Source: Lewinellaceae bacterium (lineage in GTDB: Bacteria > Bacteroidota > Bacteroidia > Chitinophagales > Saprospiraceae). Taken from it: DNA of 64,000 nt. The position numbers and the translations under genes were made by a program. The stretch spans positions 27,266 to 91,265 of the forward strand of contig JACJYE010000017.1 of assembly GCA_020636255.1 (NCBI GenBank). The letters run 5' to 3'. Shown here one piece after another: positions 15,644 through 25,599 of the stretch (position 1 is its first letter; every line of letters starts with the position of its first letter). Below the pieces are notes generated by a model. The model was not told where the DNA came from. It saw nothing but the letters and a program-made list of their open reading frames with translations, and made no database searches.

Positions 15644-18202
15644 TTACTGAACCATAAGGCTACCAGCCCATATCTGTCCATCCGGCCCCTGGATCTCGAT
15701 CAGGTAGAGCCCTGGCTTCCGGCCCGACAACCCAAGCCTGAACTGGTTCGCGCCGTTGTGCGTTTCAATGGGCTGCCGGTAGGTGAGCTCGCCCAGTATG
15801 CTGTAGACGCTCAGTGTTGCGGTACCCTCGCTGGCGCCGGCCCATTGCAGCAAGGCTTCCTCCCGGGCAGGGTTGGGGATGGCGGCCAGCGTTTCAACCG
15901 CGAAAGCGGCCTCTACCGTTCGGATGGGGCTATACTCGAAACTACCGTCGGCATCCACCATTTTTAGTCGGTAATAATACAGCCCGTTTTGCCACAGGCC
16001 ATTATCGGTGTAAGCATAACTGCTGCCGATGCCGGTAAGCCCTTTTCCTTCCACCCGGCCAATTTGGTGGAACTGCCGGCCGTCGCGGGAGCGCTCCACC
16101 TCGAAAGCGTCAAAATGTTCTTCGCCTGCAGTAGCCCATTCGAGGCGGGCGCCGGCGCCTTTGCGGTATACGTCGAAGGACAGCAGTTCCACAGGCAGCA
16201 CACCGGTTTCGACAAAAATAGCGTAACTGCGGGCAGGGATGTCGAGATAAACGTAATTCGGGACGTTACCCGGCGGCGGGCTGCTGACACCCACTACAGG
16301 CGCATCGGTGCCGTTCGTCGTGCCCATTATTTTGGCAAATGCCGTACCAGGCGCTGCGTCGGCCTGGTGGTCCATTTTCAGGGAGACATTGGCGAAGTTG
16401 ATCACCACCAGTATCTTCTGGCCGGTAGGGCCGTCATTGATCTGGTAGAACAGCGTATTCTGGGTATAACCGCTGATGAAGTTACTCTGGTAGGTTGTGC
16501 CATGCCGGTTGAGGTACCGCACATCCGAGGCGTTGTAAATATAGGTGGAATGCAGGTTGATCAGGGCGTCGATCTGGGTTTTCAGCGCCGGGGGCTGGGC
16601 GTACCCAAGGTTGATGCCGAAATAGTCGGGATAGAACACGCAGGGCAGTCCCACCTGGTTATTGGTGAACAGGTATACATAAGCTAACAGCGGGTCGGCA
16701 ATATAATCGCCGGCGCTCCTGAAATCGTGGTTATTCAGAAAGGTCACCACATTGTGCGCATTGGCGCCGACAGCTTCCACCATGCCGGAAGAGAACACAT
16801 CGCGCACGTCGATCTGCAGATTGGTTGCGCTCTTGAGCGCTTCGCGCAGGGCGAAGTCGAAAGCGCGCATCTGAACGCCCGTAAGGCCGCTCTGGGCCTG
16901 CGTCACCCAGTTGTTCAGCGTGGTGGGGTTAGCATCGTAGAACTCGCCTACCACCATGCCGGGCGTTTTCCCGGCGTTTTTCAGATTGTTCATGATAGCG
17001 TTGGGCAGGCCAGGCGTGAAGTGCTTGACGGCATCCATGCGGAATCCGCGTATGCCTACATTGTCCCACAGCCATTCCGTCCAGTCGGAAAGCGCATTCG
17101 CCGTCTGAGGCTGGAACTGGTCGTAATCGTAAAAGAACCACAGCCAGTCCCAGTCGCCGGCCAGGTAAGTAGTAGCGGCGTTGTTGCTGTTGGGTTTGAA
17201 ATATTCGAAGTTCATCTCCCCCTGGTTGGAAGGCATATTGGTAAAGTCGGTATAGGTCTCATACACCAGGTCGGCCATATTGACGTTAAAGCCCGGGGCG
17301 GGGCCTTCCGGATCGTACCAGATGCCGTAAATGCGGTGGTCGGAATACCCGCCGGCGATGTTGTTGAGATAGATGGTGAGGCGGTCGCCGCCGGATAGTA
17401 TCTTGCTGGCGCTGAGGTTGAGGTGAAACTCGTCGGTATTGCAGCTGTTATACGAACCCAGGTAGGCCTGCATATCCTGGTTGAGGATGATGTCGTTGTT
17501 GCCCTGGTTGCAGTCACCGCCACCGTTGGGCTCCACTTCATTGGTGGTGCCCTGAAATGGCTCACCTGCGTTGCCCAGCGTATTCATATAAACCTTGTAT
17601 CCATAAGTGGAGCCGAAGCCCCCGGTTTTGGAGCTGATCTTGAAGTAATAATCGCCCGCGCCATAGCTGCTGCCGTCGCCGACGGGCAGGTAACAGCGAA
17701 ACCGGTCGGAAGGAAAGGGGTTCTTTCCTGTAGACATAAACTGTTCGATATACGCTTTGACGGCGGAGTTGGGCTCGGCATTGCCGCCATCGCGGTGGTT
17801 ATACACCACATCGGCCACGCCCTGTATGCCTTTGGCATTCAGAGCGCTGATGAGCAGGTTGACTTCCGGCCGGGTGCCGAAGCCGGTGGCCCCCAGCCCG
17901 TATTCTCCCAGGTCGTAGAGGTCCTTCGGGTCGTAACCGTTGGAGCAGTTGCCGAAACTGGCACGCGAGAACGGTGGCAGCCAGAGGTAGGTGAAGCCGT
18001 TGAGCTGGTTGTTGTCGGCCAGGCCGCGCAGGGTGGCCGCCCAGCTTGGAGAGGCGGCGCTGACGCCATTACATCCTGGTTTGGGATAGTCCCAATACCA
18101 GCCTTGCATCATGAAATCCTGCGCGCTGAGAGCAGTGAACTGAAACGCGGCCCACAGGATAAGCAGGCCCTGGGCAATACGCCGAATAAACAGCCTATTC
18201 AT
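15644..18202 (-). CDS. Secreted alpha-amylase (GH13) with T9SS type A sorting domain
   Basis: An 852-residue protein with a signal peptide ending LSAQD (about residue 28). The GH13 barrel shows region I GVADVVYNHR (128-137), region II GFRMDAVKHF with nucleophile Asp390, acid Glu420 in VVGEFYDAN and Asp493 in FLNNHD, so the catalytic triad is complete and the enzyme should hydrolyse alpha-1,4-glucans such as starch. Residues of about 165-310 form a long insertion in the B-domain region with many Gly and Asn. About 680-770 is a fibronectin-like linker and 775-852 is a T9SS type A tail (AIPNPAREEAL... GLYLIEI). It should be exported to the surface or medium. It stands alone. Confidence 0.93.
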   Translation of the reverse strand: MNRLFIRRIAQGLLILWAAFQFTALSAQDFMMQGWYWDYPKPGCNGVSAASPSWAATLRGLADNNQLNGFTYLWLPPFSRASFGNCSNGYDPKDLYDLGEYGLGATGFGTRPEVNLLISALNAKGIQGVADVVYNHRDGGNAEPNSAVKAYIEQFMSTGKNPFPSDRFRCYLPVGDGSSYGAGDYYFKISSKTGGFGSTYGYKVYMNTLGNAGEPFQGTTNEVEPNGGGDCNQGNNDIILNQDMQAYLGSYNSCNTDEFHLNLSASKILSGGDRLTIYLNNIAGGYSDHRIYGIWYDPEGPAPGFNVNMADLVYETYTDFTNMPSNQGEMNFEYFKPNSNNAATTYLAGDWDWLWFFYDYDQFQPQTANALSDWTEWLWDNVGIRGFRMDAVKHFTPGLPNAIMNNLKNAGKTPGMVVGEFYDANPTTLNNWVTQAQSGLTGVQMRAFDFALREALKSATNLQIDVRDVFSSGMVEAVGANAHNVVTFLNNHDFRSAGDYIADPLLAYVYLFTNNQVGLPCVFYPDYFGINLGYAQPPALKTQIDALINLHSTYIYNASDVRYLNRHGTTYQSNFISGYTQNTLFYQINDGPTGQKILVVINFANVSLKMDHQADAAPGTAFAKIMGTTNGTDAPVVGVSSPPPGNVPNYVYLDIPARSYAIFVETGVLPVELLSFDVYRKGAGARLEWATAGEEHFDAFEVERSRDGRQFHQIGRVEGKGLTGIGSSYAYTDNGLWQNGLYYYRLKMVDADGSFEYSPIRTVEAAFAVETLAAIPNPAREEALLQWAGASEGTATLSVYSILGELTYRQPIETHNGANQFRLGLSGRKPGLYLIEIQGPDGQIWAGSLMVQ

Positions 18203-18324
18203 ATTTGTTTATTTTTTCTAAAACTTCCGGCCTACGCCGCATCACAAAATCGTCGAACTTATTTTGTGTATGTTACCCATTTGATCTCAAGGGGTAGTTT
18301 TTGGGTAGGAAATCAGAGAAGCAT

Positions 18325-18342
18325 GGCCTCCAAACAAGCTCT
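18325..18342. repeat. Solo terminal repeat identical to the end of the 50.6-kb element
   Basis: GGCCTCCAAACAAGCTCT is an exact 18-bp copy of the right terminal repeat at 50737-50754. No opposite end is seen nearby. It lies in the gap between the divergent amylase and caspase genes, which otherwise holds AT-rich sequence. Confidence 0.7.
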
Positions 18343-18444
18343 AAAAGTAATCATACGCGCATTTTTTTTATACTGCTTCCCCATTATTATCCTATTTTAT
18401 AGTGGAAAACCCTTTCTTTACGGCAAACCCAAAAACCACGCACT

Positions 18445-20481
18445 ATGGCAAACAAAACCAAAGTATTCGTCCTGGCCGTTGGCATCGACGACTACCCTGC
18501 AGCTCCCCTCTCCGGTTGCGTTAACGACGCCCAAAATATACTGGCCTACCTGCAAAAAGACGAGGCATTGGACGTGGAACCGCTCACTCTGTTTAACGAA
18601 CAGGCAACCAAAAGCGCGATAGCCGGCGGTTTTCGCACGCACCTTGCCCGGGCAAAGGCCGGTGAAGCGGCCCTTTTCTACTTTTCCGGCCATGGCGCAC
18701 AGGAATGGGCCGACGCCATGGCCTGGCCCAACGAATCGGACCAATGCCTGGAAACGATCGCCTGTTACGATCCCGACACCGGCGCCGTACTGATGGCCGA
18801 TAAAGAACTGCGTTACCTCATCGGTGAGCTGGCCAATGGAACGCCGGGGCATCCGAAAGGGGAGCCCCCGCATATCCTCACGATTTTCGATTGTTGCCAT
18901 TCGGGCGATAATACGCGTTCGGCTGCCTTTATGGAAAAAGCACCTGCCGCCCGTCAGAAGCGCTTCACCAAAGTGTTCCCGCAACGTTCCTGGAGCGATT
19001 TCCTCTTTGCCGGCCAGTTCACCAAAGAAGATTTCGCCACCAGGCCCATAGCTGAACTCCTGCCCGAAGGCCGGCACATCCAGATGGCGGCTTCGCTCGA
19101 CAGGCAGCCGGCGCTGGAGGTCAGAGCGGAAGGGCTGTTCACCAAAAACCTGCTCGCCGTGCTCAGGCGCACCGGCGGTAGCATCAGTTACGCTTCGCTG
19201 CATAGCCTGGTGTCGAACTACATCCGCCACCAATACCAGCAAAACCCGCAACTGTATGTACAGGGCGGCGACCCCGGCCTGATGTACTCCGGCTTCCTGG
19301 GCCGCAAAGCCGATGCAGCGGGGCGCCTGCAGGGGCTCGTATCCTTCAGCCCGGCCAAAGGCTGGCTGCTCGACGCCGGGGCGATGCACGGCATTTCCCG
19401 GGATGCCAGGCTGCGCATGAAGGTAGAAGGCGGGAAATGGGAAGCGCCCACCATCCGCGAACTGGAGCCCAATGTCGCTTTCCTCGACGTCGAACCTGAA
19501 GTCCATGCGAGGCTCGACAAAAACAAGGCCTATCCCTGCGAGGTGTCGGCCTCCTATCCCCTCAGGGTGCAGGTAGCGGATGCGGAAGGCAACGAAGGCC
19601 TTCACGGCAAACTGTTGTCGAAACTCAAAGAACATAGCGCGCGCATTCAGCTTGCGGAATACGAAGCGGAGGCCGATTACGTGCTGCACAACCGCCACGG
19701 CAAACTATATATCACGCCTGCCTTTCAGGCCTGTTACCCGCAGGCGGCACTGGCTGATGTAACTACTCTTGGTGAAGAAAAGGCCATGGCGCAGGCCATT
19801 CGCCAGCTGGAACACATCGCCAACTGGGAGTTTGTGCGCAGGCTGCACAACGCCAGCGTGCATTTGTTCAAAAAGCCGCCTGTCGAAGTGAAGGTGGCCT
19901 ATGAAAAAGACGGCCAGTGGGTGGCCCTGCCTTACCAGGAGAAAGGCGCGGCGGTTGACGGCCTGACGTGGAAACCGCCCCAAAATACTTATGGAGCGCG
20001 GCTGAAGGTAGAGCTGGCCAACAACTTCGGACAGGATCTGTATTTCAGCCTGCTGTTCCTGACCATCAATTTCGAAAGTAATGCCGGCCTGATGGAAAAG
20101 CCGGTGGACTTGATCAAAAAAGGAGAAACCGTTACTATTTTTGCCCATCGTGGCGGCGTGATCCCTTTTAACGTGGAGCAGCAGATATTTGACTACAACC
20201 AGGCTGAAACCCACCTGTGGTTCCAGCTCATCGTCAGCACGCAGGAGAATATCGAAGTGCCGCCCCTGCTGATGCCCGAGCTGGCGCCGCCGCCCAGCAC
20301 TTCCCGGCGCCGGGGCATCCCGCTGGATGATGAAGCGGGCAGTGCCGATGCCAGGCCCGACGACTGGACGACACAGCTGGTGCATATCGCGTTCAAAAAC
20401 CCGCGTTACGATGCAACTATCCAGGATAACCAGATGAACTGGTTTTTGGGCGCCGGCGATGAGCATGCAGCAAAACAATGA
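18445..20481 (+). CDS. Metacaspase-like caspase family protein (peptidase C14)
   Basis: A 678-residue protein without signal peptide. The p20-like caspase domain fills about residues 5-290: KVFVLAVGIDDY, LSGCVNDAQNI, the catalytic His83 in YFSGHGAQ and the catalytic Cys151 in DCCHSG, all matching type I metacaspases, which cut after Lys or Arg. A further segment around 255-275 looks like the p10 part. The C-terminal 380 residues are mainly beta-rich and unrecognised; they include VKVAYEKDG and a QLVHIAFKNP tail. The gene begins a plus-strand run with two dehydrogenase-like genes 23 bp downstream. The role, regulatory proteolysis or a defence-type death effector, cannot be told from context, as no sensor, NTPase or NLR gene is near. 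Confidence 0.85.
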   Translation: MANKTKVFVLAVGIDDYPAAPLSGCVNDAQNILAYLQKDEALDVEPLTLFNEQATKSAIAGGFRTHLARAKAGEAALFYFSGHGAQEWADAMAWPNESDQCLETIACYDPDTGAVLMADKELRYLIGELANGTPGHPKGEPPHILTIFDCCHSGDNTRSAAFMEKAPAARQKRFTKVFPQRSWSDFLFAGQFTKEDFATRPIAELLPEGRHIQMAASLDRQPALEVRAEGLFTKNLLAVLRRTGGSISYASLHSLVSNYIRHQYQQNPQLYVQGGDPGLMYSGFLGRKADAAGRLQGLVSFSPAKGWLLDAGAMHGISRDARLRMKVEGGKWEAPTIRELEPNVAFLDVEPEVHARLDKNKAYPCEVSASYPLRVQVADAEGNEGLHGKLLSKLKEHSARIQLAEYEAEADYVLHNRHGKLYITPAFQACYPQAALADVTTLGEEKAMAQAIRQLEHIANWEFVRRLHNASVHLFKKPPVEVKVAYEKDGQWVALPYQEKGAAVDGLTWKPPQNTYGARLKVELANNFGQDLYFSLLFLTINFESNAGLMEKPVDLIKKGETVTIFAHRGGVIPFNVEQQIFDYNQAETHLWFQLIVSTQENIEVPPLLMPELAPPPSTSRRRGIPLDDEAGSADARPDDWTTQLVHIAFKNPRYDATIQDNQMNWFLGAGDEHAAKQ

Positions 20482-20504
20482 ACATTAGATAAACTGCGAT
20501 CAGT

Positions 20505-21488
20505 ATGAAAATATTCATTACCGGCGCCGACGGCATGTTGGGAAGCCATATCGTCAGAGAGGTGCTGGAGCGAGGCCATGAGGCGAAGGCCTTCCTGCTG
20601 CCCGGCAGCCCCTCAAAAGCGTTGGATGGCCTGGATGTGGGCCGTTTTTACGGCAACATCCTCAACCCGGAGGAAGTAAACGATGCGATGGAGGGCTGCG
20701 ATGCCGTGATCCATGCCGCTGCCGACACCAATGTTTGGCCCAGCCGCTCGGAAAAAACACGCGCCATAAACATCGACGGGACGAAAAACCTGGTTTCGGC
20801 GGCCCGCGCCTGGAAGGCCAAACGCTTCGTGCATGTAGGTTCGGGCAGTTCCTTTGGCATAGGGCCCAAAGACAAGCCGGGCGATGAATCGAGCCCGTTC
20901 ACCGGACACAGGTATGGGCTGGATTACGTAGACTCCAAGTACGACGGCCAGCAATTCGTATTGCAGGCATACCGCGAAACAGGCTTCCCGGCCATCGTGG
21001 TGGCCCCGACCTTTATGTTCGGCCCGCACGATTCCAAACCAGGCTCCGGTGCGATGATCATCGCGGCCTATCAGGGTAAGCTGCCGGCCGTGGCGCCGGG
21101 AGGGAAAAATTTCGTGCACGTGAAAGACGTAGCCGTCGCAGCCACCAATGCGCTGACGATGGGCAGGCTGGGGGAGTGTTATATCGCCGGCCACCAGAAT
21201 CTGAGCTACAGCGAGATCACGGCCATCATCGCTGATGAGCTGAAGTCGGTGGCGCCCAGGTTACAGGCGCCTGCTGCACTGCTCAAGGCCGTAGGCCTGG
21301 CGGGCTCCTTTATGGGCAACGTACTGGGGATAACGCCCAAGCTGAGTTACCCCATGGCCGTCGTGGCCTGCGACGGCCAGTATTACTCGCCGCGCAAGGC
21401 CGTGGCCGAGCTGGGAATGCCTCAGACGGACATCCGGGTGGCTATCCGCGAGGCCTTCGATTGGTTTAGATCTAATGGTTATTGCTGA
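20505..21488 (+). CDS. NAD-dependent epimerase/dehydratase family protein
   Basis: A 327-residue extended SDR protein. The NAD(P)-binding GADGMLGSHIV (a GxxGxxG motif) is at residues 7-17, followed by the acidic GRFYGNILNPEEV segment, HAAADTNVW, the active-site YVDSK (YxxxK) at about 145-149 and PTFMFGPHDSKPG. It resembles dihydroflavonol-reductase or 3-beta-hydroxysteroid-dehydrogenase-like members acting on lipid or sugar alcohol groups; the substrate is not determinable. It follows the caspase gene by 23 bp and is separated from the next SDR gene by 11 bp, so cotranscription is likely. Confidence 0.85.
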   Translation: MKIFITGADGMLGSHIVREVLERGHEAKAFLLPGSPSKALDGLDVGRFYGNILNPEEVNDAMEGCDAVIHAAADTNVWPSRSEKTRAINIDGTKNLVSAARAWKAKRFVHVGSGSSFGIGPKDKPGDESSPFTGHRYGLDYVDSKYDGQQFVLQAYRETGFPAIVVAPTFMFGPHDSKPGSGAMIIAAYQGKLPAVAPGGKNFVHVKDVAVAATNALTMGRLGECYIAGHQNLSYSEITAIIADELKSVAPRLQAPAALLKAVGLAGSFMGNVLGITPKLSYPMAVVACDGQYYSPRKAVAELGMPQTDIRVAIREAFDWFRSNGYC

Positions 21489-21499
21489 ATACGAGCTTT

Positions 21500-22303
21500 A
21501 TGAACAAAACACTGGAAGGTAAGGTCGCTGTGGTGACCGGTTCGAGCCGCGGCATCGGCAAGGCGCTGGCCCACGGGCTGGCATTAAAGGGCGCCAGGGT
21601 CGTCATCAACGGGCGCAACGAGGCCCGCTTATTGGAAACGCGGCAGGCATTGCGGGAAAAGGGTTTTGACGCAGTGGCCGTAGCGGGCGACGTATCGGTT
21701 TTTGAGGATTGCCGGAAACTGGTGGACGAAACCCTAAAGGCCTACGGCCGGCTCGACATCCTGATCAACAACGCAGGGCTGTCGCTGGAGGGTGAGGTCG
21801 AACACGCAGACCCTGACGCTGCCCGCCGTATTATCGAGGTGAACATCCTGGGTTGCGTATACCCCACTCAGGCTGCTATACCACACCTGAAGAAAACGGG
21901 CGGCAGCGTTCTGTTTATCTCCAGCCTGGCCGGTATTTACGGGCTGCCCAATTTCAGCATGTACAGCGCCTCCAAGATGGCGCTCACCGCTCTGGCGCAA
22001 TCGCTGAAAATAGAACTGGGCGGTACGGGCGTCCACGTCGGGATCGCCTATGTCGGTTTTACAGAAAATGAACCCGGCAAAATGGTGTACAATACCGATG
22101 GCTCCCTGGTGGCCCTGCCCAAGCGCGAGAACGTGAAAGTGGAACCCGTCGGAAAGGCCGCGCGCCGCATCATCCGGATGGCCGAAAAACGCATCTACAG
22201 ATCTACCTTCTCAAGCCTGGGGCTGCTGCTTTCGGCCATCAACCGCATTTCACCTTCCCTCGTGGGAATGATACTGAGCATGTCGTACAAAAAGCGCCAG
22301 TGA
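21500..22303 (+). CDS. Classical short-chain dehydrogenase/reductase
   Basis: A 267-residue SDR with TGSSRGIGKALA (TGxxxGxG) near residue 13, INNAG at about 84, Ser in LFISSLAG and the catalytic YSASK. It reduces or oxidises a hydroxyl or keto group with NAD(P)H; the C-terminus has a hydrophobic stretch (SLGLLLSAINRI, VGMILSMSY) that suggests membrane contact. I start at the ATG 21500; a TTG at 21482 is in frame but overlaps the epimerase stop. The pairing of two SDR genes suggests successive steps of one pathway, perhaps on a lipid, but this is inference. Confidence 0.85.
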   Translation: MNKTLEGKVAVVTGSSRGIGKALAHGLALKGARVVINGRNEARLLETRQALREKGFDAVAVAGDVSVFEDCRKLVDETLKAYGRLDILINNAGLSLEGEVEHADPDAARRIIEVNILGCVYPTQAAIPHLKKTGGSVLFISSLAGIYGLPNFSMYSASKMALTALAQSLKIELGGTGVHVGIAYVGFTENEPGKMVYNTDGSLVALPKRENVKVEPVGKAARRIIRMAEKRIYRSTFSSLGLLLSAINRISPSLVGMILSMSYKKRQ

Positions 22304-22326
22304 ACACAACTACGTAAATTCATACC

Positions 22327-25300
22327 TCACCGTTGGCAGGCGCACTGTGTCGGCATGATCCCCTGGCCGTCCGTCAGGAGGGGCCATGCGTTGCCGCTGC
22401 CGGGTTGCTCGAAGAAGAACTTGTGGCGTTTTTTGTCGTAATTGCCGATCTCGTTCATCGTATCCGCGTCGTACAGGCGGCCGTTCACCATCGTATAGCG
22501 GATGGATTCAGAGTTGCGGATATCTTCCAGCGGGTTTTTGTCGAGCACGAGCAGGTCGGCCAGCTTACCGGCTTTCAGGGAGCCGATCTGGGTATCCATG
22601 CCGAGGTAGCTGGCGCCGTTGATTGTAGCGCAGCGCAGCGCCTGGAGGTTGCTCATGCCGCCCTGCTGCAGCATCCACAGTTCCCAGTGGGCGCCCAGGC
22701 CCTGGAGCTGCCCATGGGAGCCCAGGTTGATGTCGACGCCTGCATCCTGTAGCTTTTTCAGCGAGCGGGAAGTCAGGATGTGGCCGTTCTCGTATTCTTC
22801 CTCCGGCGCCATGGTGCGGTGGCGGGCCCTGGCGTCGATGATGGAGCGGGGCGTGAAGTGCAGCAGCCGTTCCTTTTCCCATACGTTGGTGTGCTGGTAC
22901 CAGTAGTACTCCCCGTTCAGGCTACCGTAGTTCACGATCAGGGTAGGGGTGTTGTGCGCCTGGGTTTGGCGCCAGAACTGGATGACGTCGTCGTATAGGG
23001 GCGCCACCGGGATGTTGTGCTCGATGCCGGTATGGCCATCGGCCACCATGCTCATGTTGTGGTAGAAGAACGACCCTCCTTCGGGCACGACGAGTATACC
23101 CAATTCGCGTGCAGCCTGGATGATCTGCTGGCGCTGCTCGCGCCGGGGCTGGTTGTAGCTTTTTACGGAAAAGGCGCCGTATGCTTTGGTGCGCCGTATG
23201 GCAGAGCGGGCGTCATCCAGGTTGTTGACCACGGCTTTGAAGTCGCCATCGGCGCCATAGAGGATGGTGCCGGTTGAAAAGAGCCGGGGCCCTACCATCT
23301 TGCCCGCCTTGATCATCTCCGAATGCGAAAAGATCATCTCCGAGTTGGAGGATGGGTCGTGGGCCGTAGTGACGCCATAGGCCAGATTGGCGTAATAATA
23401 CCAGTTCTGTTGCGGGCTGAGCCCGTAGCGGAAGTCTCCCAGGTGGCCGTGCACATCCACCAGGCCCGGCATGATGGTCTTGCCGCTGCAGTCGATTACA
23501 GTAGCGCCTTGAGGGACGCGGACGGATACTGAGGGCCCAAGGGCGCGGATCAGGTTGCCGTCGACGAGCAGGGTGCCGTTCTCGATCACCTCATCGCCTT
23601 CCATGGTGATGATCCGCGCATTGGTGAAGGCGAGCAGGCCTTGCGGCTTGTCGGCTGTCAGCGCCAGATTCACGTGCAGGCCGGTGGAGTCCATGGGCGG
23701 CAGGCTGTCGCGGGCGCCTTCCAGGAATTTGAAGCGTTCCGTCAACTCGTCGGAGAAGTATTCGTCGCCCAGCATCCAGAACAGCTTTTTGCTGTCTTTC
23801 GACCAATGGATGTTGATGCCGGCATCGCGGGCCACCTGCGCCACCGGCACGGCCTTGGTGCCAGCTGTCAGCCCAACGGTTTTGCCCGTCACAGGCAGCG
23901 GAGCGATGTATACCTTGAACAGCTCCGACCAGGCCACCCACTTGTTGTCGGGGCTGGGCACGAAGCGCTGGGCGTATTTGCCTTCGAACAGCTTCTTCTC
24001 GTCGCTGCCGTCAGTTTTGATGCTGTAGTAGGACTTGGTGATGCTGCCGAAGAGGTAGCCCCCCGCCTGGAAGAAGATATGCTGCCCATCGGCGCTGAAC
24101 ACAGGGTATTCTCCTTTGGGCGTAACCAGCTTCGCCGTTCCGCCTTCCGCCGGCATGGTATAAATGCCGGGCTCTTCACAGAAAGCATAACCCTGGTGCC
24201 CGTTGCCCCCTTCTTTCTGATAGGCGACCTGTTTGCCGTCGGGCGAAAAAACGGGCGTGCGGTATATGCCTTTATCGTTCGTCAGGCGTTTTTTCTGCCC
24301 GGAGGCCAGGTTCATCCGCCAGATGGCGCCCATGGCCTCGTCATTCCAGGTGACGTAGGCGATCTCTTTGCCGTCGGGGGAGAACGAAGGTTCGAACTCG
24401 AAGTCGGCGCCATCCGTCAGGCGGGTAGGTTGCCCGTCGGGCAGCGCCTTTTTCCAGAGTGCGCCCACCGCACTGAAAACCAGCGTTTTTTCATCCGGCG
24501 AAGTGACGGCATGGCGGATGACGTTGCAGGTGAACTGCTCCTGGAAGGCCTTGTTGTCGAAGTGTACGGTTTCCTGGAACCGGTGTTTAGCCGAGGCCTG
24601 GAAGGGAATCTCGGCAGCCTCGCCGGTAGGCACGGCCACTTTCCATATCTTGCCCTGCCCCCAGATGACGATGAACTTGTCGTCGGGCGTCCAGTCAAAG
24701 CCGGTATATGCTCCGAAGATCGCCCAGGCTTCCTGCTGGTCTTTACTCAGGCCGTCGAAGAGGGGGAAGTTCTGGCCCGTGGCCAGGTCGTGGATAAATA
24801 GCACGGATTTGGTGCGGATACGGCGTACGAAGGCCAGCTTCCGGCCGTCGTTGGACACCTGCGGGCGGCAGGCGCCGCCCGGGCCGCCGATGATGTTCTT
24901 CACCTCGCCTTTCTCCCGGTCGTAGCGTCGTATGGCATAGATCTGGCTGTTGGGGTCTTTATTGTACTGGAAGGCGCCGCCGGGGTACATATCCTCGGAA
25001 AAGTAAACATAACGCCCGTCGGGAGCAACCGACGGCTCGTTGACGTCCTGCTGGTCGTTCTTGCGCTCGGTGAGCTGCAGCCCTTCGCCGCCGCTGATGT
25101 GGTACATCCACATCTCCCCGGCGCCCAGCGACCGCTGGGAGGTGAAGTGTTTGCGGGCAATGAAGTACTGCCCGTCGGGCATCCAGGCCGGGTTGTTGAG
25201 CAGGCGGAAGCTCTCTTTGGCCACCTGGCGGGCATTTTCCCCATTGGCGTCCATCACCCAGATGTTGTCGCCGCCGCCGGCATCGCTGGTGAAGAGTATC

Positions 25301-25599
25301 TTGCTGCCATCGGGGCTGAAACGGGGTTGTGATTCCCAGGCCAGCCCCTGGCGCAGTATTTGCGCCTTGCCGCCGCTGATCGGCATAGTATAGATATCCC
25401 CCAGCAGGTCAAAAGCGATGGTTCGGCCATCGGGGCTGACGTCGAGGTTCATCCAGGTGCCCTCGTTGAAGTTGAGCTCCACTTCCTTATATTCGCCCGG
25501 TGGGTTGTTGACGTCCCACTTTTCTTCCTTTTTGTCCTGAGCCAGGAGGGTGGCCCCGATGCCCAGGGCGAGGAGCAGGCATGCTGATCTTTTATTCAT
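22327..25599 (-). CDS. Secreted PD40 beta-propeller/amidohydrolase fusion protein
   Basis: A 1090-residue protein with a signal peptide (1-20, TLLAQ). The first 600 or so residues are TolB/DPP-like PD40 propeller blades: SPDGRTIAFD, FSPDGSKILFTSDA, APDGRYVYFSED, FSPDGKEIAYV, FSPDGKQVAYQ. The last 430 residues are an amidohydrolase barrel with DVHGHLGD (metal His pair), GVTTAHDPSS, IEHNIPVAPL and a distal DINLGSHGQLQG. This fusion is common in Bacteroidota and is thought to be an exported hydrolase of imidazolone or dipeptide type, with unknown substrate. It is monocistronic, divergent from the prolyl oligopeptidase gene, and the two may share an upstream region. Confidence 0.88.
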   Translation of the reverse strand: MNKRSACLLLALGIGATLLAQDKKEEKWDVNNPPGEYKEVELNFNEGTWMNLDVSPDGRTIAFDLLGDIYTMPISGGKAQILRQGLAWESQPRFSPDGSKILFTSDAGGGDNIWVMDANGENARQVAKESFRLLNNPAWMPDGQYFIARKHFTSQRSLGAGEMWMYHISGGEGLQLTERKNDQQDVNEPSVAPDGRYVYFSEDMYPGGAFQYNKDPNSQIYAIRRYDREKGEVKNIIGGPGGACRPQVSNDGRKLAFVRRIRTKSVLFIHDLATGQNFPLFDGLSKDQQEAWAIFGAYTGFDWTPDDKFIVIWGQGKIWKVAVPTGEAAEIPFQASAKHRFQETVHFDNKAFQEQFTCNVIRHAVTSPDEKTLVFSAVGALWKKALPDGQPTRLTDGADFEFEPSFSPDGKEIAYVTWNDEAMGAIWRMNLASGQKKRLTNDKGIYRTPVFSPDGKQVAYQKEGGNGHQGYAFCEEPGIYTMPAEGGTAKLVTPKGEYPVFSADGQHIFFQAGGYLFGSITKSYYSIKTDGSDEKKLFEGKYAQRFVPSPDNKWVAWSELFKVYIAPLPVTGKTVGLTAGTKAVPVAQVARDAGINIHWSKDSKKLFWMLGDEYFSDELTERFKFLEGARDSLPPMDSTGLHVNLALTADKPQGLLAFTNARIITMEGDEVIENGTLLVDGNLIRALGPSVSVRVPQGATVIDCSGKTIMPGLVDVHGHLGDFRYGLSPQQNWYYYANLAYGVTTAHDPSSNSEMIFSHSEMIKAGKMVGPRLFSTGTILYGADGDFKAVVNNLDDARSAIRRTKAYGAFSVKSYNQPRREQRQQIIQAARELGILVVPEGGSFFYHNMSMVADGHTGIEHNIPVAPLYDDVIQFWRQTQAHNTPTLIVNYGSLNGEYYWYQHTNVWEKERLLHFTPRSIIDARARHRTMAPEEEYENGHILTSRSLKKLQDAGVDINLGSHGQLQGLGAHWELWMLQQGGMSNLQALRCATINGASYLGMDTQIGSLKAGKLADLLVLDKNPLEDIRNSESIRYTMVNGRLYDADTMNEIGNYDKKRHKFFFEQPGSGNAWPLLTDGQGIMPTQCACQR

